A stretch of 64,000 bases of DNA from Alphaproteobacteria bacterium (GTDB lineage: Bacteria; Pseudomonadota; Alphaproteobacteria; Sphingomonadales; Sphingomonadaceae), in NCBI GenBank assembly GCA_030424845.1, contig JAUHWC010000001.1:62001-126000 (forward strand), given 5' to 3'. The notes under the pieces were generated by a model. That model was not told the origin of the DNA. It did not search any database and was given only the letters and a program-made list of their open reading frames with translations. This document shows positions 19,043 to 28,043 of the stretch, in pieces. Position 1 is the first letter of the stretch. Each line of letters begins with the position of its first letter. Made by a program: the position numbers and the translations under genes.

Positions 19043-20455
19043 ATGGCGAGACGTGCCCTGCTGGTGGAGGACGACACCGCAATCGCGCTGGTCATGACGG
19101 CAGCGCTGGAGGACGAGGCTTTCACGGTCGATCGCTGCGACAAGATTTCGGAGCGCGACCGCCTGCTTTCCGAGAACCAATACGATGTCATGCTGACCGA
19201 CGTCATCCTGCTGGATGGCGACGGGATCGAGACGCTTGGGAAGGTCCATGATTCCTATCCGGACATGCCCATCATTATCCTCTCGGCCCAAAACACGCTC
19301 GATACGGCGGTGCGCGCCAGTGACACCGGTGCGTTCGAGTATTTTCCCAAGCCGTTCGATCTGGACGAACTTGTGAAGGCTGCCATCCAGGCAGCGGATT
19401 CCCGCAAGGAGGCCGGCCTCGAGGAGATGGATGCAGGCGACGGCATGCCGCTGATCGGCCGCAGCCAGCCCATGCAGGAAGTCTACCGCATGATCACGCG
19501 CGTGCTGCGCAATGACCTTTCGGTTCTGGTGCTCGGGGAAAGCGGCACAGGCAAGGAACTGGTGGCAGAGGCGATCCACGAACTCGGCTCACGCCGAACC
19601 GGGCCGTTTGTGGCGGTCAATACCGCTGCCATCCCGCGCGAGCTGATCGAAAGCGAACTGTTCGGACACGAAAAAGGAGCATTCACCGGTGCCACCAGTC
19701 GCAATATCGGCAAGTTCGAACAAGCTAGTGGCGGCACCCTGTTTCTCGACGAGATTGGCGACATGCCCCCCGAAGCGCAGACCCGCTTGCTGCGGGCGCT
19801 GCAATCCGGGCGTATCCGGCGCGTAGGCGGGGACCAGGAAATCGCCGTCGACGTGCGGATCATCGCGGCTACAAATCGCGACCTAGAGCCCCTGATTGCC
19901 GCCGGCGGTTTTCGCGAGGATCTCTATTACCGCCTCAATGTCGTGCCGATCCAGCTTCCGGCGCTGCGCGATCGTGCCGACGATATCGAGCCGCTCGCCC
20001 GGCATTTCTTGCGCCTCGCCTCCAAGGAAGGGTTGCCGACTAGGCGCCTGTCGAGTGATGCGGCCAAGTTGCTGACGCGACAGACATGGCGAGGCAACGT
20101 TCGTGAATTGCGCAATTTCATGTTCCGGGCCGCGCTTCTGGCGCGCGAAGAGGAAATCGATGTTGGTACTGTCGAGAGCCTGCTGGACAGCGGCGCGTTG
20201 GAGTCCAGCCTGCCCTTGGACGGCAATATCGAATCCGCCATCGCCCAATGGCTTTCACAGGCGGATTTCGGCGCCGGGCAACTCTACCACGGTGCTTTGG
20301 CGGTATTCGAGAAGCCTCTTTTCGAACATGCGCTGGCGCAGACCAATGGCAACCAGTTGCGTGCGGCACAGCTGCTGGGGATCAACCGCAATACCCTGCG
20401 CAAACGGTTGGGCGAACTCGAGATCGATCCGGAGAAATTCGCCCAGATGCATTGA
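19043..20455 (+). CDS. ntrC: Nitrogen-regulation response regulator NtrC
   Basis: 470 residues. Receiver domain with phosphoacceptor Asp53 (LTDVILLDGD) and Lys103 in FPKPFD. The sigma-54 AAA+ domain has Walker A GESGTGKE (165-172), an intact GAFTGA loop (212-217), Walker B TLFLDEIGDMP and the R-finger region. A Fis-type helix-turn-helix ends the protein (NQLRAAQLLGINRNTLRKRL). It should activate sigma-54 promoters under nitrogen limitation. The strong RBS GAAGGGGAG precedes the ATG, 13 bases after ntrB. Confidence 0.96.
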   Translation: MARRALLVEDDTAIALVMTAALEDEAFTVDRCDKISERDRLLSENQYDVMLTDVILLDGDGIETLGKVHDSYPDMPIIILSAQNTLDTAVRASDTGAFEYFPKPFDLDELVKAAIQAADSRKEAGLEEMDAGDGMPLIGRSQPMQEVYRMITRVLRNDLSVLVLGESGTGKELVAEAIHELGSRRTGPFVAVNTAAIPRELIESELFGHEKGAFTGATSRNIGKFEQASGGTLFLDEIGDMPPEAQTRLLRALQSGRIRRVGGDQEIAVDVRIIAATNRDLEPLIAAGGFREDLYYRLNVVPIQLPALRDRADDIEPLARHFLRLASKEGLPTRRLSSDAAKLLTRQTWRGNVRELRNFMFRAALLAREEEIDVGTVESLLDSGALESSLPLDGNIESAIAQWLSQADFGAGQLYHGALAVFEKPLFEHALAQTNGNQLRAAQLLGINRNTLRKRLGELEIDPEKFAQMH

Positions 20456-20516
20456 CGGGGCATAGAGGCGACAAAACGCTTGCAAATTGGCAACAGCGGC
20501 GTTGTAACCTTGCAAC

Positions 20517-22748
20517 GTGGCTACGGATGTCCCCTCCACCAAGCCAGAGCGTGCCGCTCGCAAGTTGCCGAGATGGTGGCGCCAGGCCCAATTGACCGCT
20601 CGGCGGATCAACCTGTTCCTGTGGCTGGAACTGGTCAGCATGGTGGCATTGGCGGTGATGCTCTTCACCTCCTACCTCGCCTTGGCGCGGATGTCCGATT
20701 CTGGGGAAATCGTCCCGTCCGCCCAGGCCGCGGCCATGCTGGTGGGTACGCTGATCCCTGCGCTTGGCCTGATCGTGCTGTGGGGACGGCGAATAGCGAT
20801 CAAGCGCGCCGGCAGCACAACGGCGCGTCTGCATGTGAACCTGGTGTTCTTCTTCTCGCTGATCGCGGCGATTCCCACGCTGTTCGTTGCGGTCTTCGCG
20901 TCCATCCTGTTCCAGTCCGGCGTGGAGTTCTGGTTCTCGGACCAGCAACGCGGCATCCTTGAAAATGCCAACGAGCTTGCCCGCGGTTATTACGATGAAA
21001 ACCAGCGCTCCGTCGAAGCGGAAGCAATCGCGATGGCTGGAGACGTGCGATACCTCCTTTCCGAAATGCCGATCAGCAGCCCGGAATTCCAGGAGCAGTA
21101 TTTCCTTCAGGTCTATTCGCGTGAATTGAGCGAGAGTGCGATCCTGCTGCAAGGCCCGGATGGGGAGTGGCGCACGCCGGCGATTGTCCAGCCGGATGAG
21201 GAGACCTCGCAGGAACGGGTTCCTCCTGATGTCCTGGCCCGCTTGCTGGCGGGCGAGCAGGTGGTCGTGTCAGCCACGGCCGAGCGGACGGAGGCCGTCA
21301 TACCGCTCGACCAGGAGGCAGGTCTCTATCTCTACATTGCCCGCGATTCGCTTGCTGAAGCCCTGGTGCAATGGGAACGAGCCCAGACTGTTGTCAGTTC
21401 GTATGAAGAGCTTACCGAGCGGGCAAGGGTGCTGCAGTTGCAGTTCAACCTGATGCTGTTTGGCGTCTCCCTGGCACTTGTGGGATTGGCCGTATGGGCC
21501 GCTCTCCGTTTTGCAGACAGGCAGGTCAAGCCGCTGGCGGAACTGGTCAATGCCGCCGGCGAGATCGGTGCCGGCAACTATGCCGTGCGCGTCGAGGGCC
21601 GCAAGGGCAATGACGAGATCGGGTTGCTCAACCGGGCTTTCAACCGCATGTCTGCGCAGATCGAGATGCAGACCGATGCCTTGATCGGAGCGAACCATCA
21701 ACTGGGTGAACGGCGCGCATTCATCGAGGCCGTACTGCAATCGATCACGGCAGGGATCATCTCGGTGGACCGCGAAGGGCAGGTCCTGTTGATGAACAAC
21801 TCCGCGCAGGAACTGCTGCTGGAAAAGCCCCGTCCCAGCACGGTGGGCCTGAAGCTGGAGGATATCTCGACCGAGTTCGCCTCGCTTGTCCAAAGCGCGG
21901 CAAGCACCGGGCTTGTGCAATACAGCAAGCACGGAGAACTGCTGACGCTGGCGGTCAAGGTTGCCCCTGCTGCCGAAGGCCATGTGATCACGTTCGAGGA
22001 TATTACCCGGCAACTGCTGGACCAGCGCCAGGCGGCATGGTCGGATGTGGCGCGACGCATTGCGCACGAGATCAAGAACCCGCTCACGCCGATCCAGCTT
22101 GCAACGGAACGGCTGAAGCGCCGCTATGGCAAGCAGATCGAGAAGGACAGTGAACTGTTCGATGAGCTGACGGGGACGATCATCCGGCAGGTTGGCGACC
22201 TGCGGAAGATGGTGGACGAGTTCTCGTCCTTCGCCCGACTGCCCAAGCCGGTGTTCCGCCAGGAAGACGCCGTTGACCTCGTCCGGCAAGCGCTGTTCCT
22301 GCAGGAAGTGGGTAATCCGGAGATTTCCTACAGTTTCTTTGCCGAAGAAGGCATCGGGTCGATCGAATGTGATCGTCACCAGTTCGGTCAGGCGATGACC
22401 AATGTCCTCAAGAACGCGGCGGAAGCGGTCGAAGCGCGCCTGCGAGATGCGCCCGCGGATTACCGCGCGGCCATCCGCGTGGAGGTGAGCGCGCTGGATC
22501 GGCATCTACAAGTAACCGTTACCGATAACGGCATCGGCCTTCCGGGTGGCGGCGAGAACATCATGGAACCTTATGTCACGACCCGGGAGAAGGGCACAGG
22601 CCTGGGGCTCGCGATCGTGAAGAAGATTGTCGAGGAGCATGGCGGGGAGTTGTCCTTCACCGAGGCTCCAGATGGCGGGGCAAGGGCGACGCTGCGTTTT
22701 GCCTTCTCGCCGGGTGGTTTTGAATCTGGAAGCGAGGCCGCTGAATGA
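20517..22748 (+). CDS. ntrY: Membrane sensor histidine kinase NtrY
   Basis: 743 residues. About four transmembrane helices (roughly 32-55, 70-90, 107-132 and 304-326) enclose an extracytoplasmic sensor region. A HAMP domain (ADRQVKPLAELVNAAGEIG), a PAS domain (IEAVLQSITAGIISVDREG), HisKA motif [11 protein letters not shown] with His517, and the ATPase domain (NVLKNAAEAV, DNGIGLPGG, GTGLGLAIVKKIV) follow. It pairs with NtrX; reported inputs in other alphaproteobacteria include nitrogen and redox/envelope signals. The start is a GTG at 20517 with only a weak Shine-Dalgarno, 61 bases after ntrC. Confidence 0.95.
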   Translation: MATDVPSTKPERAARKLPRWWRQAQLTARRINLFLWLELVSMVALAVMLFTSYLALARMSDSGEIVPSAQAAAMLVGTLIPALGLIVLWGRRIAIKRAGSTTARLHVNLVFFFSLIAAIPTLFVAVFASILFQSGVEFWFSDQQRGILENANELARGYYDENQRSVEAEAIAMAGDVRYLLSEMPISSPEFQEQYFLQVYSRELSESAILLQGPDGEWRTPAIVQPDEETSQERVPPDVLARLLAGEQVVVSATAERTEAVIPLDQEAGLYLYIARDSLAEALVQWERAQTVVSSYEELTERARVLQLQFNLMLFGVSLALVGLAVWAALRFADRQVKPLAELVNAAGEIGAGNYAVRVEGRKGNDEIGLLNRAFNRMSAQIEMQTDALIGANHQLGERRAFIEAVLQSITAGIISVDREGQVLLMNNSAQELLLEKPRPSTVGLKLEDISTEFASLVQSAASTGLVQYSKHGELLTLAVKVAPAAEGHVITFEDITRQLLDQRQAAWSDVARRIAHEIKNPLTPIQLATERLKRRYGKQIEKDSELFDELTGTIIRQVGDLRKMVDEFSSFARLPKPVFRQEDAVDLVRQALFLQEVGNPEISYSFFAEEGIGSIECDRHQFGQAMTNVLKNAAEAVEARLRDAPADYRAAIRVEVSALDRHLQVTVTDNGIGLPGGGENIMEPYVTTREKGTGLGLAIVKKIVEEHGGELSFTEAPDGGARATLRFAFSPGGFESGSEAAE

Positions 22749-22767
22749 CGTCCAGGGAGATTGATTG

Positions 22768-24162
22768 ATGGCACTCGATATCCTCGTCGTCGATGACGAA
22801 CAGGACATTCGTGAACTGGTTGCAGGAGTGCTCAGCGACGAAGGCTATGAATGCCGGACTGCCGGGGACAGCACCTCGGCGCTGGCAATGGTCGATGAGC
22901 GGCGGCCCAGCCTCGTCTTGCTCGATGTCTGGCTTCACGGCAGCCCGATGGACGGGCTGGAGGTGCTGGATGGCATCAAGGTGCGCGAGCCGGACCTCCC
23001 GGTGATCATCTTCTCCGGTCATGGCAACATCGATACGGCTGTTTCCGCTGTCAGCCGTGGTGCGATGGATTTCATCGAAAAGCCGTTCGAGGCGGAGAGG
23101 TTGCTCCACCTCGTGGAACGCGCGACTGAAACAGAGCGCCTGAGGCGCGAGAATGCACGTCTGCGCGAAGGGTTCAATTCAACCGAAGAGTTCACCGGCA
23201 ATTCCAACGCGATCAACCAGGTGAGAGCCACTCTCAAGCGGGTGGCGAATACCGGCAGCCGCGTCTTGATCAGCGGGCCGGGCGGGTCAGGCAAGGAAGT
23301 GGCGGCGCGGCTACTGCATACATGGAGCCCGCGTTCTGAAAATGCGTTCGTCACTGTCAATTCCGCGCGCATTACGCCTGAGCGTTTCGAGCAGGAACTG
23401 TTCGGCGAAGAAGCCGATGGCAAGATGGTGCGGCCCGGATTGCTCGAGTTGGCTGATGGCGGCACTCTATACCTCGATGAAGTGGCGGACATGCCGCTCA
23501 ACACCCAGGCGCGCATCCTCCGCGTGCTGACGGACCAGAGCTTTGTTCGTGTAGGTGGTACTCGCCAGGTTGGGGTCGATGTGCGGGTGGTATCCTCTAC
23601 GGCCAAGGACCTCGAAACGGAGATTGCCGAAAAGCGCTTTCGTGAGGATCTGTTCTATCGTCTTAACGTGGTGCCGATCTCCATTCCGTCCCTTGCTGAA
23701 AGGCGAGAGGACATTCCTGCCTTGGCGAACCATTTTTTCACCCGCTACGCCCGCGAGCAGGGCCTGCAACCTCCTGTCGTCACGCCCGAGGCCGCCGCTG
23801 CCCTTCAGGCCTATGATTGGCCCGGCAATGTACGCCAGTTGCGAAACGTGGTGGAACGCACGGTCATCCTGGCACCGAGAGACAAGTTCGGTAAGATTGA
23901 ACCGGATATGCTGCCGGCCGAAATAACCGGCGGAACGGGGGAGAATGGCGGCGGCATCTCTTCCCTCATGGGGGTGCCGTTGCGAGAGGCGCGTGAGAGC
24001 TTCGAGCGGGAATACCTGCGGATCCAGATCCGGCGCTTTTCGGGAAACATCTCAAAGACGGCCGGCTTCATCGGGATGGAACGATCTGCTCTCCACCGCA
24101 AGCTCAAGATATTGGGCATGGGTGATCGCAAGGAAATTGCCGACAAGGACGAAGAAAAATAG
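22768..24162 (+). CDS. ntrX: Response regulator NtrX (AAA+ domain without GAFTGA)
   Basis: 464 residues: receiver domain with Asp9/Asp10 acidic pair and phosphoacceptor Asp53 (LLDVWLHGS), AAA+ domain with Walker A GPGGSGKE (170-177) and Walker B TLYLDEVADMP, and a C-terminal Fis-type HTH (GNISKTAGFIGMERSALHRK). The segment where NtrC carries GAFTGA (here near residues 213-228, LFGEEADGKMVRPGL) has no such loop, so direct sigma-54 activation is unlikely and it may act as a sigma-70-type regulator (inference). The ATG at 22768 has a CAGGGAGA RBS and lies 19 bases after ntrY. Confidence 0.95.
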   Translation: MALDILVVDDEQDIRELVAGVLSDEGYECRTAGDSTSALAMVDERRPSLVLLDVWLHGSPMDGLEVLDGIKVREPDLPVIIFSGHGNIDTAVSAVSRGAMDFIEKPFEAERLLHLVERATETERLRRENARLREGFNSTEEFTGNSNAINQVRATLKRVANTGSRVLISGPGGSGKEVAARLLHTWSPRSENAFVTVNSARITPERFEQELFGEEADGKMVRPGLLELADGGTLYLDEVADMPLNTQARILRVLTDQSFVRVGGTRQVGVDVRVVSSTAKDLETEIAEKRFREDLFYRLNVVPISIPSLAERREDIPALANHFFTRYAREQGLQPPVVTPEAAAALQAYDWPGNVRQLRNVVERTVILAPRDKFGKIEPDMLPAEITGGTGENGGGISSLMGVPLREARESFEREYLRIQIRRFSGNISKTAGFIGMERSALHRKLKILGMGDRKEIADKDEEK

Positions 24163-24309
24163 TTTCATTGATGACCGTTTGGAAGTAATCTGAATTTCAC
24201 CAAGAGCCAGGGCGGAAATTTCAGGATCACGGATGTCCCGCACTTGTCACATCGGGCATCCAGACTGCGCATCGCGATAGCGATTCGCCAAGAACAGGAG
24301 TCACCAAAC

Positions 24310-24873
24310 ATGACCAGGACAACCCTTTCAGCCCGATCGAAGCCGGAAGCAAAGGCAGAAACAGCCCCTTCCAATGCGAGCAAGAGCGGCAGTTTGCAGG
24401 ATGTTTTTCTGAACTACCTGCGCAAGGAGAAGATTCCGGTCACCATGTTCCTGGTGAAAGGCGTGAAGCTTCAGGGAATTGTCACCTGGTTCGACAACTT
24501 TTCGATCCTGTTGCGCAGGGACGGCCAATCCCAACTGGTCTACAAGCATGCCATTTCGACCATCATATCCGGCCAGCCGGTGAACACCGAGAACTTCGGT
24601 GTCGGTGGTGATGGCAACAAGAAGCAGCGCCTGTTGCAGGACATCTTCCTGTCCCGCGTGCGTGATGCTGAAGTTCAGGTCACGATGTTCCTGATCAACG
24701 GCGTGATGCTGCAAGGCCGGATCGCCAGTTTCGACCTGTTCTGCATGTTGCTGGAGCGCGATGGTTTCGTCCAGCTTGCCTACAAGCACGCAGTCTCCAC
24801 CATCCAGCCGGCCGCCCATGTAGATCTGAGCGCGGATTTTGATGATGACATTGATGAAGGCGACGACGCCTGA
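24310..24873 (+). CDS. hfq: Tandem-domain RNA chaperone Hfq (two Sm domains in one chain)
   Basis: 187 residues with two complete Hfq Sm repeats. Repeat 1 is residues 28-86 ([37 protein letters not shown]). Repeat 2 is residues 108-166 ([37 protein letters not shown]). A roughly 20-residue Gly/Asn linker joins them and an Asp-rich acidic tail ends the protein. Both keep the proximal Lys-His pair; the rim basic patch is RKEK in repeat 1 but RDAE in repeat 2, and the proximal Gln41 equivalent is Asn63 versus Leu143. Three chains could form a pseudo-hexameric ring (inference). It should mediate small-RNA/mRNA regulation. The AGGAG RBS is well placed. It follows ntrX and precedes hflX. Confidence 0.95.
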   Translation: MTRTTLSARSKPEAKAETAPSNASKSGSLQDVFLNYLRKEKIPVTMFLVKGVKLQGIVTWFDNFSILLRRDGQSQLVYKHAISTIISGQPVNTENFGVGGDGNKKQRLLQDIFLSRVRDAEVQVTMFLINGVMLQGRIASFDLFCMLLERDGFVQLAYKHAVSTIQPAAHVDLSADFDDDIDEGDDA

Positions 24874-26210
24874 TCTTCGATAATGATGAAGTAGAAGGCG
24901 AGGTTACCCGCGGTGCGCGGGCCCTTGTCGTATGCCCGGATATTCGCGGCCGCCGCACAAGCCAGGATCCCGAGGCTCGATTGGAAGAGGCTCGCGGCCT
25001 GGCGCTGGCGATCGGCATTGTTGTCGCCGAAAGCTACATCCTTCCCGTTCGCGACGTGAAACCCAACACGCTGTTCGGCGAAGGCCAGGTGCAGCGGATG
25101 CTTGCCGATTGCGAGATGGCTCAGGCCGAACTGGTCATCGTCGATGGCGCATTGTCGCCAATCCAGCAGCGCAACCTCGAGGACAAGCTGAAGCGCAAGG
25201 TAATCGACCGGACCGGACTGATCCTTGAAATCTTCGGAGAACGCGCTTCCACGGCCGAGGGCCGACTGCAAGTGGAGCTTGCCCACCTTGATTACCAGCA
25301 AAGCCGCCTTGTCCGAAGCTGGACGCACCTTGAACGGCAACGCGGCGGCTTCGGCTTCCTTGGTGGCCCCGGTGAAACACAGATAGAAGCTGACCGGCGG
25401 ATGATCCGCGGTCGCATGGCAAAGCTGCGGAAAGAGCTGGAACAAGTCCGCAAGACGCGTGAACTGCATCGCAAGCGGCGGGGCAGGGCTCCCTGGCCCG
25501 TCATCGCCCTCGTCGGTTACACCAATGCCGGAAAATCCACTCTCTTCAATCGGGTGACCGGGGCGCAGGTGATGGCAGAAGACTTGTTGTTCGCCACGCT
25601 TGACCCGACGATGCGAGCCATCACCTTGCCCGGTGTCGAGAAGGCGATCCTGTCAGACACGGTGGGCTTCATTTCCGACCTTCCGACGCAGTTGGTCGCC
25701 GCGTTCCGTGCGACGCTTGAAGAAGTCACCGCTGCCGATATCATCCTGCACGTGCGGGACATCGCCAATCCGGACAGTGCAACCCAGAAGGCTCAGGTGC
25801 TTACGGTGCTGGAAGACCTCGGGGTGATCGACGGGGAGGGGGGTGAAAGTGCCATCCCCATCGTCGAAGTTTGGAACAAATGGGATCTCCTCGACGAGGA
25901 GCGCCGCGAAGCGTTGGCAACCATGGCCGATGCGGATGATGATATCCTGCCGATCTCTGCCATGACGGGGCTGGGGGTGGATGCCTTGCTCCAGTGCCTC
26001 GGCAAGAGGTTGACGGGTGATGCCCGGATTCATCAACTCATGATCTCCGCAAGCGACGGCCAGCGACTGGCCTGGCTCTACGCGCATGGTGAAGTGATTT
26101 CGGATGAAGATGGTGGAGAAAGCGAGCAGGGGCCGCTTCGCCATCTGAAAGTCCGGCTTACGCCTCGAGAGTTCGGAAGATATCAGGCACTTGAGCGGCA
26201 TCCGGCCTGA
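24870..26210 (+). CDS. hflX: GTPase HflX (ribosome-associated), apparent CTG start
   Basis: 446 residues from the proposed start. N-terminal HflX domain ([15 protein letters not shown] through [12 protein letters not shown] and [22 protein letters not shown], read in parts), then the G domain with G1 GYTNAGKST at about residue 216, DTVGFI (G3) and NKWD (G4). HflX rescues or splits stalled ribosomes after stress. No ATG or GTG exists between the upstream in-frame stop (24855) and the conserved N-terminus. The only initiator-like codon there is CTG at 24870, which overlaps the hfq stop as CTGA, with AAGG about nine bases upstream. The alternative TTG at 24981 would delete 37 conserved-looking residues. 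Confidence 0.9.
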   Translation: MIFDNDEVEGEVTRGARALVVCPDIRGRRTSQDPEARLEEARGLALAIGIVVAESYILPVRDVKPNTLFGEGQVQRMLADCEMAQAELVIVDGALSPIQQRNLEDKLKRKVIDRTGLILEIFGERASTAEGRLQVELAHLDYQQSRLVRSWTHLERQRGGFGFLGGPGETQIEADRRMIRGRMAKLRKELEQVRKTRELHRKRRGRAPWPVIALVGYTNAGKSTLFNRVTGAQVMAEDLLFATLDPTMRAITLPGVEKAILSDTVGFISDLPTQLVAAFRATLEEVTAADIILHVRDIANPDSATQKAQVLTVLEDLGVIDGEGGESAIPIVEVWNKWDLLDEERREALATMADADDDILPISAMTGLGVDALLQCLGKRLTGDARIHQLMISASDGQRLAWLYAHGEVISDEDGGESEQGPLRHLKVRLTPREFGRYQALERHPA

Positions 26211-26254
26211 AAACTGCTAGGCACAGACTAGCCATGCAGTGGGAAGAGCCGTAA

Positions 26255-27016
26255 TCAATTATCTGATTTCTTGACTCTTTGCCAGTATTCCTCCTGTTGA
26301 TCCAGGGATAGCTCGGGAAATTCGGTGCCGGCTCGTGCTGCCAGTTCCTCCATCTTGCGGAAACGCTTTTCGAACTTGGAGTTGGCGGCACGCAGGGCTT
26401 CTTCCGGATCGATGCCGTAGCGACGGATCACATTGACCGCGGCAAACAGCAAGTCACCGGCTTCGATCAGGCGATTTTCTTCCGTCGCTTCTTCAAGCTC
26501 CTGCATTTCTTCCATGACCTTGGCTTTCGGTCCTTCCGTGTCCGGCCAGTCGAAGCCGACCCGTGCTGCACGTTTCTGCAGCTTCTGTGCGCGCAGCAAG
26601 GCCGGGAGTGCATTGGCGACCCCATCAAGTGCGCTGCTTGCGCCTTCGTCCGCCCGTTCGGCTGCCTTGATATCCTCCCAGCGGGCCTTGTCCATCACGC
26701 CGCCTTCGTTGCCGAAGATGTGCGGGTGCCGGGTTTCCATCTTGTCCGAGATAGCTCGTGCTACGTCATTGAAATCGAAATGGCCGGCTTCCTGCGCCAT
26801 GCGCGCGTGGAACACGACCTGGAGCAGCAGGTCGCCGAGTTCTCCACGCAGGTCGGCCATGTCTTCGCGCTCGATGGCATCTGCGACCTCATAGGCTTCC
26901 TCGATCGTGTACGGCGCAATGGTCTTGAAGGTTTGCGCGACATCCCATTCGCACCCGTTTTCCTTGTCCCGCAAACGGGCCATGATCGAGAGGAGGCGAT
27001 TGATCTGATCGGTCAT
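26255..27016 (-). CDS. mazG: Nucleoside triphosphate pyrophosphohydrolase MazG
   Basis: 253 residues, full-length two-domain MazG that hydrolyses NTPs/dNTPs to NMPs for housecleaning or stringent-response modulation. The first domain shows EEAYEVADAIEREDMADLRG and ELGDLLLQVVFHARMA, the helical EExxE metal site. The second repeats the theme with EEMQELEEATEENRLIEAGD and DLLFAAVNVIRRYG. ENGCEWDVAQTF marks the conserved N-terminus. It is last in a minus-strand series, 38 bases after a small membrane protein, and an AT-rich palindrome occupies that gap. It is convergent with hflX. Confidence 0.95.
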   Translation of the reverse strand: MTDQINRLLSIMARLRDKENGCEWDVAQTFKTIAPYTIEEAYEVADAIEREDMADLRGELGDLLLQVVFHARMAQEAGHFDFNDVARAISDKMETRHPHIFGNEGGVMDKARWEDIKAAERADEGASSALDGVANALPALLRAQKLQKRAARVGFDWPDTEGPKAKVMEEMQELEEATEENRLIEAGDLLFAAVNVIRRYGIDPEEALRAANSKFEKRFRKMEELAARAGTEFPELSLDQQEEYWQRVKKSDN

Positions 27017-27039
27017 GCCATATCCGCTTCTTTAGGACG

Positions 27040-27053
27040 ATAATATATATTAT
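27040..27053. repeat. AT-only 14-bp perfect palindrome upstream of mazG
   Basis: The sequence ATAATATATATTAT is a perfect palindrome inside a GC-rich genome, lying 24 bases before the mazG ATG. On the minus strand it offers several -10-like hexamers (TATTAT, TATAAT-like). It could be part of a mazG promoter or an operator; I see no convincing -35 box at 17 bases. Confidence 0.45.
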
Positions 27054-27054
27054 G

Positions 27055-27279
27055 TTAAATAAAGGGAGCGTCAGGATCGAAGCTGCCCTGCGGTACAGGC
27101 ACTGGTTCAGGCGCTGCAACCAGCCAGACCAATCCGGTCGCCACAAGGAAGATCGCGACCCAGACCAGTGCCATGATCACCGATCTCCGCAATCCGATGT
27201 TGTAAGTACTGTATGCGCTGATCATCACGGCCAGCGTCACGACCAGCCATATGACATGGATCCAGTCAAACGAGCTCAT
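27055..27279 (-). CDS. Small two-helix membrane protein
   Basis: 74 residues with two hydrophobic segments (WIHVIWLVVTLAVMISAYS and MALVWVAIFLVATGLVWLV) joined by a short basic loop, and a Pro-rich polar tail. No family recognised. The position of positive charges suggests the loop is cytoplasmic. Its ATG overlaps the stop of the upstream metallo-beta-lactamase-fold gene by four bases (ATGA), so it belongs to the metG-tatD-MBL operon. Similar tiny membrane genes sit here in related genomes, I believe, but function is unknown. Confidence 0.75.
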   Translation of the reverse strand: MSSFDWIHVIWLVVTLAVMISAYSTYNIGLRRSVIMALVWVAIFLVATGLVWLVAAPEPVPVPQGSFDPDAPFI

Positions 27280-28043
27280 GGCTCAATCACCATGCCGTCA
27301 AAACCTACCAGTACATCTTTCGGCAGTTCAGCTGACAGTTCGGCATAGTCCATGCTCTTGTCGAGATGCGTCAACACCGTCAAACCAGCACCGCAACGAC
27401 GAGAGAGTTCCAGTGCCATCGTCAGGTTGGCGTGTGTCGGATGCGGTTCACGGCGCAGGCAATCCGTCACCAGCACGTCCACGCCTTCCAGCATCTCGAC
27501 CATCGAGTCAGTAATTTCGCTGAAGTCCGTCGTGTAAGCTATTGACTTTCCGTCTGCTTCAAAACGGTAGCCGGTGCTTTCCGTATGACCGTGCGGCATT
27601 TGCACGCTGTCCACGGCGAAGCCGGCGTGGATCCGCAGTCGCTCGAGGTCCTGGATCTCGACGATCGTTGAATATCCGTATTCACCGCTGAAGACGTAGC
27701 TGAAACGATGTTTCAGGCGGCGCACGGTTTCCCTGGAAGCGAAGCCGGGAATGGGAGCCGTCCGCCCAAACCGCATCGGCCGCAAATCGTCGATCCCGTG
27801 GCAGTGGTCGGCGTGGTCGTGGGTCCAGAATACACCATCCACCTTGCTGATATCATTGGCCAGCAATTGGTGGCGAAGGTCAGTCGATGTGTCGACAAGC
27901 AACCGCGTCCCTGCATCGCTCTCGACCACGATAGAGACCCTGGAGCGACGGTTCTTCGGCTCGTTCGGGTCACATTCGCCCCAGTCCTGGCCGATCCGCG
28001 GAACACCTGTGGAGGTGCCGGAGCCGAGGACGATCAGCTTCAT
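27276..28043 (-). CDS. MBL-fold metallohydrolase (PhnP/RNase Z-like)
   Basis: 255 residues, metallo-beta-lactamase superfamily. The glycine-rich opening VLGSGTSTGVPRIG followed by the metal motif THDHADHCHGID, a distal His in MPHGHTES, and YTTDFSE/LVTDCLRREPHPTH are characteristic of the PhnP-like branch (phosphodiesterases acting on cyclic phosphates). Cytosolic, no signal peptide. It overlaps tatD upstream and the small membrane gene downstream by ATGA in both cases. The physiological substrate is not evident; the tatD neighbour suggests nucleic-acid turnover (inference). Confidence 0.88.
   Translation of the reverse strand: MKLIVLGSGTSTGVPRIGQDWGECDPNEPKNRRSRVSIVVESDAGTRLLVDTSTDLRHQLLANDISKVDGVFWTHDHADHCHGIDDLRPMRFGRTAPIPGFASRETVRRLKHRFSYVFSGEYGYSTIVEIQDLERLRIHAGFAVDSVQMPHGHTESTGYRFEADGKSIAYTTDFSEITDSMVEMLEGVDVLVTDCLRREPHPTHANLTMALELSRRCGAGLTVLTHLDKSMDYAELSAELPKDVLVGFDGMVIEP

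Noticed and set aside
26216-26232. GCTAG-N7-CTAGC stem between convergent hflX and mazG
   Set aside because: Five-base stem without a T-run; could arise by chance.
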